Shown here in pieces: positions 1 through 9,616 of a DNA stretch of 64,000 nucleotides. Each line of letters starts with the position of its first letter. Position 1 is the stretch's first letter. A program made the translations under genes and the position numbers. This stretch comes from Allium sativum (taxonomy: Eukaryota; Streptophyta; Magnoliopsida; Asparagales; Amaryllidaceae), in the NCBI GenBank assembly GCA_030737875.1, contig CM060910.1:618153303-618217302 (forward strand), in the 5' to 3' direction. The notes below the pieces were generated by a model. It saw nothing but the letters and a program-made list of their open reading frames with translations, did not search any database and was not told the DNA's origin.

Positions 1-380
1 TTTATCATTGCGTTGTGAGTTATACGACATGTTCCGCTTGTGTTATCCTACCTTGATGATCGTCCATATCCGTCTGACATGTCTTTCAACACATTATTTC
101 CTACATTGAGTGCAACAGTTGTGGGCGATCGTTACAATTAATAAGTAAAAAATTACTTCGTTTTAAATAATGGTAAATTATTGATGCAGATTTTACATAG
201 ATGTGTTAGAATATCCGACACGTTCAAAGTAATGCAGATGAGATGACTTGATTTATATTTTTTTAATATAAATAAGAGGTATTTTTCATTTTAAATAGTA
301 ATAAGTTTTCTCGTGCAAATTACCGATTAATTCATGTATATAGCATTATTAATGCCATTTAAACCATTGATTAAAGATAT
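1..380. other. AT-rich intergenic sequence, nothing recognised
   Basis: No convincing coding frame, RNA gene or repeat was seen. The segment ends at the TTA target-site duplication (381-383) of the foldback element that follows. Confidence 0.5.
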
Positions 381-383
381 TTA

Positions 384-2494
384 GAGCATACCCAGTAGCG
401 TGTAAATTTTCAGTGCAAGTAAGAAGAAAAAAAGCGTGGAGACGCCCACTCTTCCAGCAGTAGAGTGGGGATTTGCGATGTCTTTTTTATTTATTTAATC
501 AAAATGCACTAAACGGCAAACTGATTGCCGTCTAACCTTAAACAGCAATCAGTTTGTCGTTTAACGCTTTATTTTTATTTTTATTTTGCGTTAAACAACA
601 AACTGATCGCTGTTTAACCCTTAAACGACAATCAGTTTGCTGTTTAGCGATCGACATTAAAAAAAAACAGGAAAATATTTACAAGGACAAAAGCCAAGGC
701 CTTTTTATCCATAAGGACAGCCCACTAAAATTTTACTCAGAAGGACAATACATTGAAAAAAAAATTTGGCCGCTTCTTGTATCTTCTCCCTCTCTCACGT
801 CGGCCGCTACTTTCAACTTCTCCCTCTCTCTCGTCATTCTCGATTTCATCTTAAATCATAAAATCAGAAAACGGGAAATCACGAATTTCAGAAAATAGTA
901 AAATCGAAATTCCAAATATAAGAAAAACATCACGAAATCAAAATCGAGAAGAAAATCATTCGAAACCCTAAAAAATAAAAATAAAAAATGTCGATCAACA
1001 AAATTCAAATGGAAATCGATTGCGATTGGAAAAAAAAATATGTAGCAGACGACGGAAATCACAATTGAAGAAGTCGAAATTGTTGAAACAATTTTTTTAG
1101 ATTGGAATTTTTTTTCTTTTCGTTTTACCAGTACAGCAGTTCGTAGGTATCATTTTTGTATTTTTGTAGTTATCATTTTTCTGTTTTTAACTTTAAAACA
1201 TAGCAGCAGTTTTTAGTTATCATTTTTCTATTTTTTTAGTTATCGTTTTTCCTGTTTTAACTTTAAAAATATAGCAGCAGTTTTTAGTTATCATTTTTCT
1301 ATTTTTGTAGTTATCATTTTTACCGTTTTAGCTATGTTATATGTTTTTTTCATGAGATTTTGTTGTTGTGTTAATTTTGAAGTTATATTGATGTATCAGC
1401 TAAGAAACGAAGCCGAACTTATTTCAGTTTAATCAATCAAACTGTGATATAATTTTTTTTTTCATTATTTTATCTTCAAAGCATTGCATCAGTATTTAGT
1501 TATCAATTTTCTAATATTTTAGGTATCATTTTTACTGTTTTAACAGTGTTATGTGTTGTTTTGTTTTGATTTTATTGCTGTGTTATGTGATGTTTAACAT
1601 AACACATAAATCACAGTAAAAATGATAACTTAAAAAATATAAAAATGATTCCTTCAAACTGCAGTATTGTTTGACATAACAGAGAAATTACACTAAAAAT
1701 GATACCTTAAAAAATATAAAAATGATACCTTAAAACTGTTGTGATGTTTAACACAACACATAAACTGCAGTAAAAATGATAACTAGAAAAATAGAAAAAT
1801 GATAACTAAAAACTGCTGCTATATTTTGAAGTTAAAAAAGGAAAAATGATAACTAAAAAAATATAAAAATGATACCTACGAACTGCTATACTATTAACGA
1901 TAAAAAAAAACATTTCGAACCAGAAAAATTTGTTTCAACCAATTCGTGTTCTCCAAATCTGATTTATGGCGTCTGTAAAACATTATTATTCCATTCAATT
2001 AGGATCTACAAATCGATTTTTGCTGTTCGTCATTTTTCTGTTGTCGACTTTTTCCTGTTTCGAGCGATTTAGGGTTTTGAATTTTTGTGTTCGAACGTTA
2101 ATTTCGATTCTGATGATTTCAATTTTCTGATGTTTGAATTCGATTTTAAATTTCGTTTTTGGTATATTCTGAAATTCGTGATTTTGCAATTCATGATTTC
2201 GTGAATTTTATATTTCGTTATGACTGGTGCGCAAGAGGAGAGAAGAAGAAAGAAACGACCGATTTTTTTTCTTCAGTGTATTGTCCTTTAGGATAAAATA
2301 TTAGGCGGCTGTCCTTATGGATAAATTTTAGTGGGCTTTTGTCCTTAAAAAATTTTTCCCCCAAAAAAAATTGAGGAGAATCCCCACTTGAATCTGCTCA
2401 TCATGCTGCAACTCACACTGTTGCAGTGCAAAAAGCGCGATTTCAGTGAGGATTTCCCCCATTTTCTCAAGCATTCCCACTGCTGGGAATGCTC
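384..2494. mobile_element. 2.1 kb foldback MITE, PIF/Harbinger-like
   Basis: The left end begins GAGCATACCCAGTAGCG and the right end is its imperfect reverse complement, finishing in GGGAATGCTC. Both ends are flanked by the trinucleotide TTA (381-383, 2495-2497), the target-site duplication typical of PIF/Harbinger elements. The inverted repeat extends far inwards. The block at about 700-760 (CCATAAGGACAGCCC) reappears inverted at about 2280-2345. The runs of TTATCATTTTTCTATTTTT at 1140-1330 face AAAAATGATAACTAAAAA runs at 1620-1875. The two arms of roughly 0.9 kb meet near 1.5-1.6 kb. No transposase frame is present, so it is non-autonomous. A transcript through it would fold into a very long hairpin. 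Superfamily assignment rests on TIR and TSD only. Confidence 0.75.
500..655. repeat. Cluster of short inverted repeats inside the left arm of the foldback MITE
   Basis: Four related blocks alternate in orientation: CAAACTGATTGCCGT, CAGCAATCAGTTTGTCG, CAACAAACTGATCGCTG and CGACAATCAGTTTGCTG. They can pair with each other as nested stem-loops. No counterpart is seen in the right arm of the element, so this cluster looks like an insertion or local expansion. Confidence 0.6.
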
Positions 2495-2776
2495 TTAGTT
2501 TATTTGGATCCCATAATTATTATATTTCGCTTTATGGTGATTGAATCATTGTTGTAAAGCTCCCTCAATTATTGTGTTCACGTTAAGTGTGCTTTTTGGG
2601 CCGGCAAAATTAAATACTGTTTTTTTAATGAATTACTCAAAAAGTCGTGTGTTAGCATTTACCGAGCATTTTAATTTACGGTTATTGGACCTGGAACGGT
2701 AATATTTCTCCGCTCCTTCCTTCTCAATCATTCGTCTCAATTATTTATTTCATTCCTAATTTTCTAATAAATTAAA

Positions 2777-2784
2777 ATATATAA
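2777..2784 (+). promoter_or_regulatory. Putative TATA box of the calmodulin-like gene
   Basis: ATATATAA lies about 280 bases upstream of the start codon in an AT-rich stretch after the foldback MITE. It predicts transcription starting near 2810 and a leader of about 250 bases. No intron is evident in the leader. Assigned from position and composition only. Confidence 0.4.
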
Positions 2785-3062
2785 TCTTCACAATAGGAAA
2801 TAAGCATTCAAATGCTAATTGCATTTGGATCCTATTCTCTCGCCAGTGCTCCTCAAATTCCTCTTCTATTTGTTTCATAATAATACAAATTGTCTACTTG
2901 AATCCAGTTTTGGTCATTTCACGACAAAGTTTAGATCTTTGCACTGGAAACCAATCTTGGTTTTTTTTTTCCTTTTTTATTTCGATCATAAATCGGATAA
3001 AAAGACAAATCTTTCCACGGAATCAATTCAAAATGCCATCAGCGATCTAATCCCTAATCAAA

Positions 3063-3548
3063 ATGGCGGACAAAAGTAACCTTTCCGATGATCAGATCGC
3101 CGAACTACGCGAAATTTTCCGTTCATTCGATCGGAACAACGATGGCAGCTTAACTCAGCTCGAGTTAGGATCTCTTCTAAGATCATTAGGTCTAAAGCCT
3201 AGCCCTGATCAGCTAGAGGCCCTAATTCAAAAGGCCGATACGAACAGTAACGGTTTCATCGAGTTTTCGGAATTCGTCGCATTGGTTGCACCGGAAATCG
3301 TGAATTCGAAATCCCCTTACAGCGAGGATCAGTTAAAGCAGCTGTTCAACATGTTTGACAGAGATGGTAATGGCTATATCACAGCTGCCGAGCTGGCGCA
3401 TTCTATGGCGAAGCTAGGGCAAGCGTTAACCGCGAAGGAGTTGACTGGGATGATCAAGGAGGCGGATACGGATGGAGATGGGAGAATTAGTTTTCAGGAG
3501 TTCGAGAGGGCGATTACTTCCGCTGCGTTTGATAACTCTTGGATGTGA
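3063..3548 (+). CDS. CML18: Calmodulin-like calcium sensor, CML18-type (four EF-hands)
   Basis: This 161-residue intronless reading frame is the only host gene recognised here. It has four canonical EF-hand loops at residues 23-34, 59-70, 99-110 and 135-146. Each begins with Asp, has Gly at loop position 6 and ends with Glu at position 12, so all four should bind calcium. Two EF pairs flank a short linker (about residues 76-88), the dumbbell layout of calmodulin. The start at 3063 gives an N-terminus MADKSNLSDDQ that leads directly into the first helix. An in-frame upstream extension is not needed. Length and the motif ITAAELAHSMAKLG match the plant CML15/16/18 subgroup. The symbol is a subfamily-level call from recall, not from a search. 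Such proteins are soluble sensors that bind target proteins on calcium elevation; the target here is unknown. A TATA box lies upstream and AATAAA signals downstream. Confidence 0.93.
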   Translation: MADKSNLSDDQIAELREIFRSFDRNNDGSLTQLELGSLLRSLGLKPSPDQLEALIQKADTNSNGFIEFSEFVALVAPEIVNSKSPYSEDQLKQLFNMFDRDGNGYITAAELAHSMAKLGQALTAKELTGMIKEADTDGDGRISFQEFERAITSAAFDNSWM

Positions 3549-3716
3549 ATGGAGGTACTTTGTTTATTTTGTTTGTTCTGATGATTAATTACGTTGATTG
3601 CTTTTAGTGTGTGATTTATGTTGGAGTGTTGTTGTGCATGTGTAAAGTGTTGTAGATTAGTTTGAAGTTGGAGTTTGATGATATGTTTTGATTGTATATG
3701 GGGGAGAATAAGCTGA

Positions 3717-3726
3717 AATAAATAAA
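3717..3726 (+). terminator. Overlapping AATAAA polyadenylation signals of the CML gene
   Basis: Two AATAAA hexamers overlap (3717-3722 and 3721-3726) about 170 bases after the stop codon, in a T-rich 3' region. Cleavage would be expected near 3740. Confidence 0.55.
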
Positions 3727-4099
3727 ATATATGAATTATGTTGATGGAAAACATGTGTGATTTCGGGTATAAACCGTGCATTCATATGTTAAAGTTATAA
3801 AGATGAAAAATAAATTTGCTGTTTGTGCGATAAATTGAACATGCAAGTTTGTACAAGATCACTCTCTTTTCCCATTTCCTTAGTTGTGTGATTGATAAGT
3901 GGTTCTATGTTAATGTATGACCCAAATTGGTGAACCATTTTGCAGAAGAACAAAATTAGGGGTAATTTTATGTCCATAATCAATCAGGATACATTTAAAT
4001 AAGATTCATAATTTTTTTTTTCTCATATGTTTTTTTGTTTCTCAAACATATGAGTTAATGTTTACTATATATACTATTGCTGTCAAAGGCTCGAACTTA

Positions 4100-5053
4100 G
4101 AGCATCTCGATCAGGGGTGGGATTTTACATGGGGAGCTTGAAAAAGCATTTTTTTTTGTTCTTTTTTTTTTGTGCCATTACTTTGAAAAAAAAGTTTCAA
4201 AGAACTGTAAATATTAAAAGAATATTACTAAAAAAAGTTACAAAAATATCTACTTGTGGAAAAAGTGCAGATATATTTGCAACTATTCACATAGTTTATT
4301 GCAGATATTGAAAAAGAAAAAAGCTTCAAAAACTGATGCACTTATTGTGAAAAAGTACAAACATATCTGGAATTATTCTCATACTCTATTGCAGACGTGT
4401 TGGTATACCAAAAACTGCAGACATGTTTGCAATTTTTCTGTATAGTTGCTACTTTTTCTGTTTTACAGAAAGTGATATATTTTCCATTTGTATTCAATCT
4501 ACATCTTTTTTTGATGATTTTTCTGCGATAATGTGATGCTAAATAAATGTAGACATTGAATTTGAAATTTTGAAGCAATCAGCCATAATTGCATAAAAGT
4601 ATGTAATGTTTTGTTATAATTGCGGTGATGTCTGCAATTTATTTTGAAAAACTGCAGTTATTCCTACGTATTTCGCTTAAGCATGATATTTTTTTTGTTT
4701 CTAAAGCATTTCTCTAGTTTTCTTATATGAATACAAAGATGATTATAAATTGAATAAAGTTTTTTTTATTAGCTTTTTACATTGATTTTTGATGTTTTTT
4801 CCCTCAATGATTTTCGGAAAACATAGGCTTAATTTATAATGTTTTTAGACATGAATGTTTTGTGTATTTTGAAAGTTAACAGGAACACTAACCAAGCCGT
4901 CCTTTATTCGAAAACCACTTGCTTAAACAAAATGCAGAAACTCCCACTTTTTCCATGTCCTCGTGCCCAAACTCATACTGTTGGAGTGTCCCGAGGGTGG
5001 AATAAATGAGAATTTGCCCGTATTTTCATCTCCAGTCATTTCTGGAGATGCTC
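4100..5053. mobile_element. PIF/Harbinger-like MITE, copy in duplication unit 1
   Basis: Ends GAGCATCTCGATCAGG and TTTCTGGAGATGCTC form terminal inverted repeats flanked by TTA (4097-4099, 5054-5056). The interior is AT-rich with internal copies of a GCAGACATnTTTGCAAnT-like block and no transposase. The same element lies in unit 2, so it inserted before the duplication. Confidence 0.7.
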
Positions 5054-5235
5054 TTAGCTCTAATTTTTACCACAGGGCCCAAGCGTCTATTGATTTTGTG
5101 GTGCTTCACCTCCTTGCTTGTATCGGCATTAATTAGTGTGTTGAAGTTTCAGAATCTCCAGTGTTTAGTGCTCTACTGCGCTCCCAACAACACATATGAT
5201 ATATATGTTATGTAACGACGGTCGGAACAAAGCCC

Positions 5236-5397
5236 CCCTACCTTGCACGCATATGAGCTGACACGCAACTTCCATATAACAAAAGAAATCCCTACCTTGC
5301 ACGCATATGAGCTGGCACACAACTTCCATATAACAAAAGAAATCCCTACCTTGCACGCATATGAGCTGGCACACAACTTCCATATAACAAAAGGAAT
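5236..5397. repeat. 54-bp minisatellite, three copies
   Basis: Units start at 5236, 5290 and 5344 with CCCTACCTTGCACGCATATG. The first differs from the others at two or three bases. The period of 54 is a multiple of three, so repetitive reading frames stay open on both strands; these are not taken as genes. The array is absent from the matching place in duplication unit 2 (near 8290-8320). Confidence 0.95.
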
Positions 5398-5787
5398 CCC
5401 TGAAGTTACGTGCCTACCAGTTCATATTTGTACACAATTCCTTCAATTTATTCAATGATGTGGGACTATTAATTCCAAACCATCATCTCTCCTTAACAAC
5501 ATGCGAGACAATCCTAACAAATATAAGTTGAGAAATGTTATTACACCAGATTGAACTTTTTTACTTATTGGTTCTAAAGTATGTTACAGATGTTTATTTG
5601 GGATTATTCAGTTCATCGGCATGATTCACATATTAGTTCTTGGTTGGTTTGTAAGACTTCTAGTCTCTGGTTTTGCACAGTTATGTTCATGGAATTTTAT
5701 GCTTATTTCCTTTGAAATGTTATGTTTGGTGTACAATATGCTTATGTCATAAGCTTAACAGACATCGACGTGAATCTTAACTTTGGG

Positions 5788-5872
5788 GTGTGTGTGCGTG
5801 CGCCCGTGTGTGCGTGCGTGCGTCCTGTGTGTGCGTGCATGTGCGTGTGCATGTGTGTGCGCTGTGTGTTCC
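5788..5872. repeat. GT/GC-rich microsatellite, unit 1
   Basis: Imperfect (GTGTGC)n-type repeat of alternating purine-pyrimidine sequence, a potential Z-DNA former. The counterpart in unit 2 has a different length and interruption pattern. Confidence 0.85.
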
Positions 5873-6690
5873 TCTGTGTAATTTTTGTATAATTTTAATT
5901 TGTTTACTAGTTGACAATTTAGATTGTCTATTTATATTTTGGATAAATGAATGTAACCCCAATATCTTGTTAATAAAATGTTGCTAGTGGTGATAAGTCT
6001 TTTTCGTTGCCATTTAGTGGTTGAGATTACTTTATCATAGATGATTTTATTCCCTTTTCTTTTACTTTAAACCACTGCTTTTATCTCAAGTGCACGATGG
6101 TTATGATAATGAAATAAGGGCATCACTTTCATGTGTGCTCAAATGTAATCAAAGTACTTAGGAAGTTAGGATTGATGAATTTAAAAATAACTTTATTATT
6201 ACAGCAGCTTTACTTGTGCAGAATGTTGGATCCCATCAAAGTTTGAATTGTACCAACTTTAATATCAGTTTCTCAAATCATTCATGTATCAATGTCAAAA
6301 TCAACAGTTGACCAACATTTAAAATGTTAATAAGCCTGTATGGAAAAACAAAGATTAGGTGATAGATTTTCTCCCGTAAAGTTCAAATAAACAAACTGAA
6401 AATCTTGTTCTAACTTTATTTGCTGCAAGTTCACATTGCACCTTTATTTTAACCTTGGAATAAAAAGTCATGCTCCAAGACCATTCACAGTTTGAATAGA
6501 TAATGTATGACCAAAATCAGTGAACCATTTGGCAGAAGAATAAAAACAGGGGTAATTTTATGTCCATAATCAATCAGGATACACTTAAATAAGATTCATA
6601 AAAAAATGCATTTCATAATTTTTTTGTTTCTCAAAGATATGAGATAATGTTTACTATATATATACCATCGCTGTCAAAGGCTCGACCTTA

Positions 6691-8149
6691 GAGCATCTCT
6701 TGTGGGGGGTGGGATTTTACGATGGGAGCTTTTTGGAGCTTCAAAAAAGCGTTGATTTCGTCCATCGTTCAAGCAATTGAATTGAAGGAATCGATCCATC
6801 CTGAAAAAAAAAAAAAAGGTCTAAACTGCTTACAGAATTATTTATAGGTAAACCGGTTTGTGATACATTTTTCTAATTCATACTACAACAAGAATGATTT
6901 TAGGCCTTTTTCAAAGTGGAAATTGGAGGGGTCCCTAAAATCAAAGATGATATAAGAGGAATCACTCTATAACTTTCAATGTAAAACATGGATCCCTAAA
7001 AATGTAGCAATATTATTTTCGTGTTTTCTTGCGCCGTTGCTTTAAAAAAAGTTTTAAAAAATTATAAATATTAAAAGAAGATTACTAAAAAAAGGATTGT
7101 AGAAATGTCTGCATTTATTGTGGAAAAAGTGCAGACATATTTGCAACTATCTCGTAGTGTATTGCAGATAGTGGAATTTTTTTTAGAATTGTCTGCACTT
7201 ATTGTGAAAAATTGCAAACATATCTGCAATTATTCTCATACTTTATTGTAGATATGTGTCAATGTGTCAAAAATCTGCAGACATGTCTGCATTTGTTCAG
7301 TATAGTTGCTTATTTTTCTATTTTACTGAATGTGATATATTTTTCATTTGTATGCAATTTACATCTTTTTTGATGATTTTTCTATAATAATCTGATGTTG
7401 AATAAATGTGAGAATTGAATTTGAAATTTTAAAGCAATCAGTGAAAGTTGCATAGGAATATGTACTTTTTCGTTATAACTGCGGTAAAAGCATTTTCTTT
7501 TAAAGGACAAACTTAGCAAATTCTTTAGTTAAAAATATGCTAAGTTTGTTTCTTAGGCAAAAGTCCGTTCACATTTTAGTGCAAATGTGAAATTTAGGGG
7601 ACCCACTGTCATTTTCCATTTTGCACTAAAATGTGGACTTTTGGCTATAAAACAAACTTTCCATATTTTTAGTCAATTTTTTTTGTTAAGTTTGGCCTTC
7701 TTCCTATTTTCCACTTGCGGTATTGTCTACAATTTTTTTTTTTTGTTTTTTTTTTTGAAAAACTGCAGTTATTCCTTCATTTTTCGCTGGAGCTCGATAT
7801 TTTTTTATTTTTAAAGCATTTTTTAGTTTCCTTATATAAATACAAAGATAATTATAAGTTGAATTAAGTTTTGAAGTTTGGTAGTTTTTTACATCATTTT
7901 TTTTTTTTTTTTTTTTTTATGTTTTTCAGAAATTAGGGACCTTATTTACAATGTTTTTAAATAGGATTTTTTTTTTTGTGTATTTTGAATGTTAAAAGGA
8001 AACTAACCACTTGCTTAATCAAAAAGGGAGCAACTCCCACTCTTTTTTCATGTCCTCGTGCCCTAACTCATACTGCTGGAGTGTAACGACGGTGAAAAAA
8101 AATGTGAATTTCCCCACATTTTCATCTGCAGCTACTTCGGGAGATGCTC
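6691..8149. mobile_element. PIF/Harbinger-like MITE, copy in duplication unit 2, with inner insertions
   Basis: TIRs GAGCATCTCTTGTGG and CGGGAGATGCTC are flanked by TTA (6688-6690, 8150-8152). It is colinear with 4100-5053 but about 500 bases longer because of at least one nested foldback (7484-7725) and another unmatched block near 6755-7020. Confidence 0.68.
7484..7725. mobile_element. Small foldback insertion nested in a MITE
   Basis: This block interrupts the unit-2 MITE exactly where unit 1 is continuous (around 4625). It holds inverted segments: AAAGTCCGTTCACATTTTAG faces CTAAAATGTGGACTTTTG, and GACAAACTTAGC faces GCTAAGTTTGT. The pentamer GCGGT lies at both edges and may be its target-site duplication. 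No coding capacity. Superfamily not assigned. Confidence 0.5.
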
Positions 8150-8754
8150 TTAGCTCTAATTTTTACCACAGGGCCCTAGCGTTTATTGGTTTTCTGGTGC
8201 TTCACCTCCTTACTTGTAGCGACATTTATTACTGTGTTGAAGTTTCAGAATCTTCAGTGTTTAGTGCTCTACTGCGCTCCTAACAACTCATATACTGTAT
8301 GAACCAATATGTAAGATGTAGTGTCCCAACTATCCTAAGCATGTATTTCTCCAATGGTATTGTTACAAAAATCCGTATATATCTGAAGATTGCTCATTCA
8401 TAAATTAATAGCACGGCTGCAGTAGACACAAGGCAACAAAGAAAATGGGGATATATGATTTCACTCCATATTTCCATGCAAATATAAGTTGAATAATTTT
8501 ATTACACCAGATTGAACTTTTTTACTTATTGGTCTGAAATATGTTACAGATGTTTATTTGGGATTATTCAGTTTATCCGTTCGTCGGCATGATTCACATA
8601 TTAGTGCTTGGTTGGTTTGTAACGCTTCTACTCGCTGGTTTTGCACAGTTATGTTCATGAAATTTTATGCTTATTTTCTTAGAAATGTTATGTTTGGCGT
8701 ACAATATGCTTATGCCATAAGCTTAACTGACATCGACGTGAATCCTAACTTTAG

Positions 8755-8842
8755 AGTGTGCGTGCGTGCGCGTACGTGTAGGTACACGTGTGTGTGTGCC
8801 TGCGCTGATGCGTGTGCTTGCATGTGCGTGCATGCTGTGTGT
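8755..8842. repeat. GT/GC-rich microsatellite, unit 2
   Basis: Counterpart of the repeat at 5788-5872, with diverged interruptions. Confidence 0.8.
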
Positions 8843-9450
8843 TCCTCTGTGTAAATTCTGTATAATTTTAACTGGTTTACAAGTTAACAATTTAGATTGT
8901 CTATTTATATTTTGGATAAATGAATGTAACCCTAATATAATAAAAATTTGCACATGGTGATAAGTCTTTTTCATTGCCATTTAGTGGTTGAGACAACTTA
9001 TTCAAAGATGATTTTATTCGCTTTTCTTTTGCTTTTAAAGCTACTGCTTTTATCTCAAGTGTATGATATTTATGATAATGAAGTAAGGGCATCACTTTCA
9101 TGCGTGCTCAAATGTAATCTTAGGATTGATGAATTTAAAAGTAACTTTATCATTACAACAGCTTTTACTTGTGCAGAATGATGGATCACATCAAAGTTTG
9201 AATTGTACCAACTTTAATATGCCTGTCTAATCATTTGTGTATCAATGTCAAAATCAACAGCTGACAAACACTTAAAATGTTAATGAACTGTATGGAAAAA
9301 CAAGATTAGGTGATAAGATTTTCACCAGTAAGGTTCAAATAAACAAACTAAAATCTTGTTCCAACTTTATTTGCTGCAAGTTCATATTGCATCCTTTTAT
9401 TATCTTGGAATAAAAAATCACGCAGCAAGATCATTCACAATTTGACTAGA

Positions 9451-9616
9451 CAATTAGATAACTGTTAGCATGTTACCTGGTATGCTTATTGACAGCTAAT
9501 ACAGAATTTTTATGAAGAAATGATTAAAACTATCATTGCTATTTGCTACTAGTATAGTTGTTGACGAGGTCTGTGGTTTGTTCAAAACATTAGAATCCTA
9601 ACTCAACAAGATTATT
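9451..9616. other. Unassigned spacer between the duplication and LARD A
   Basis: Low-complexity AT-rich sequence; no gene, repeat or element end recognised before the LTR start at 9617. Confidence 0.4.

Larger units (their letters stand above)
3911..6501. repeat. Tandem segmental duplication, copy 1
   Basis: The segment starts at AATGTATGACCCAAATTGG and is matched in order by the adjacent copy from 6502. Shared landmarks are CATAATCAATCAGGATAC (3977 and 6569), a MITE (4100-5053 and 6691-8149), the block TTTAGTGCTCTACTGCGCTC (about 5165 and 8260), a GT/GC microsatellite and the block around TTGTCTATTTATATTTTGG. Direct orientation and immediate adjacency indicate a tandem duplication. No gene was recognised in it. 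Confidence 0.8.
6502..9450. repeat. Tandem segmental duplication, copy 2
   Basis: This is the second copy of the segment at 3911-6501, colinear but about 360 bases longer. The extra length is mostly insertions inside its MITE (around 6755-7020 and 7484-7725). It lacks the 54-bp minisatellite. Similarity ends around 9450, just past a block that also ends unit 1 (CATTCACARTTTGA). Confidence 0.78.

Noticed and set aside
554..898. 114-codon plus-strand frame in the foldback MITE
   Set aside because: Low-complexity translation of AT-rich inverted-repeat sequence, no family recognised.
5165..5458. Overlapping frames on both strands coding repeated 18-residue units
   Set aside because: They are produced by the 54-bp minisatellite, whose period is a multiple of three; no start context or homologue seen.
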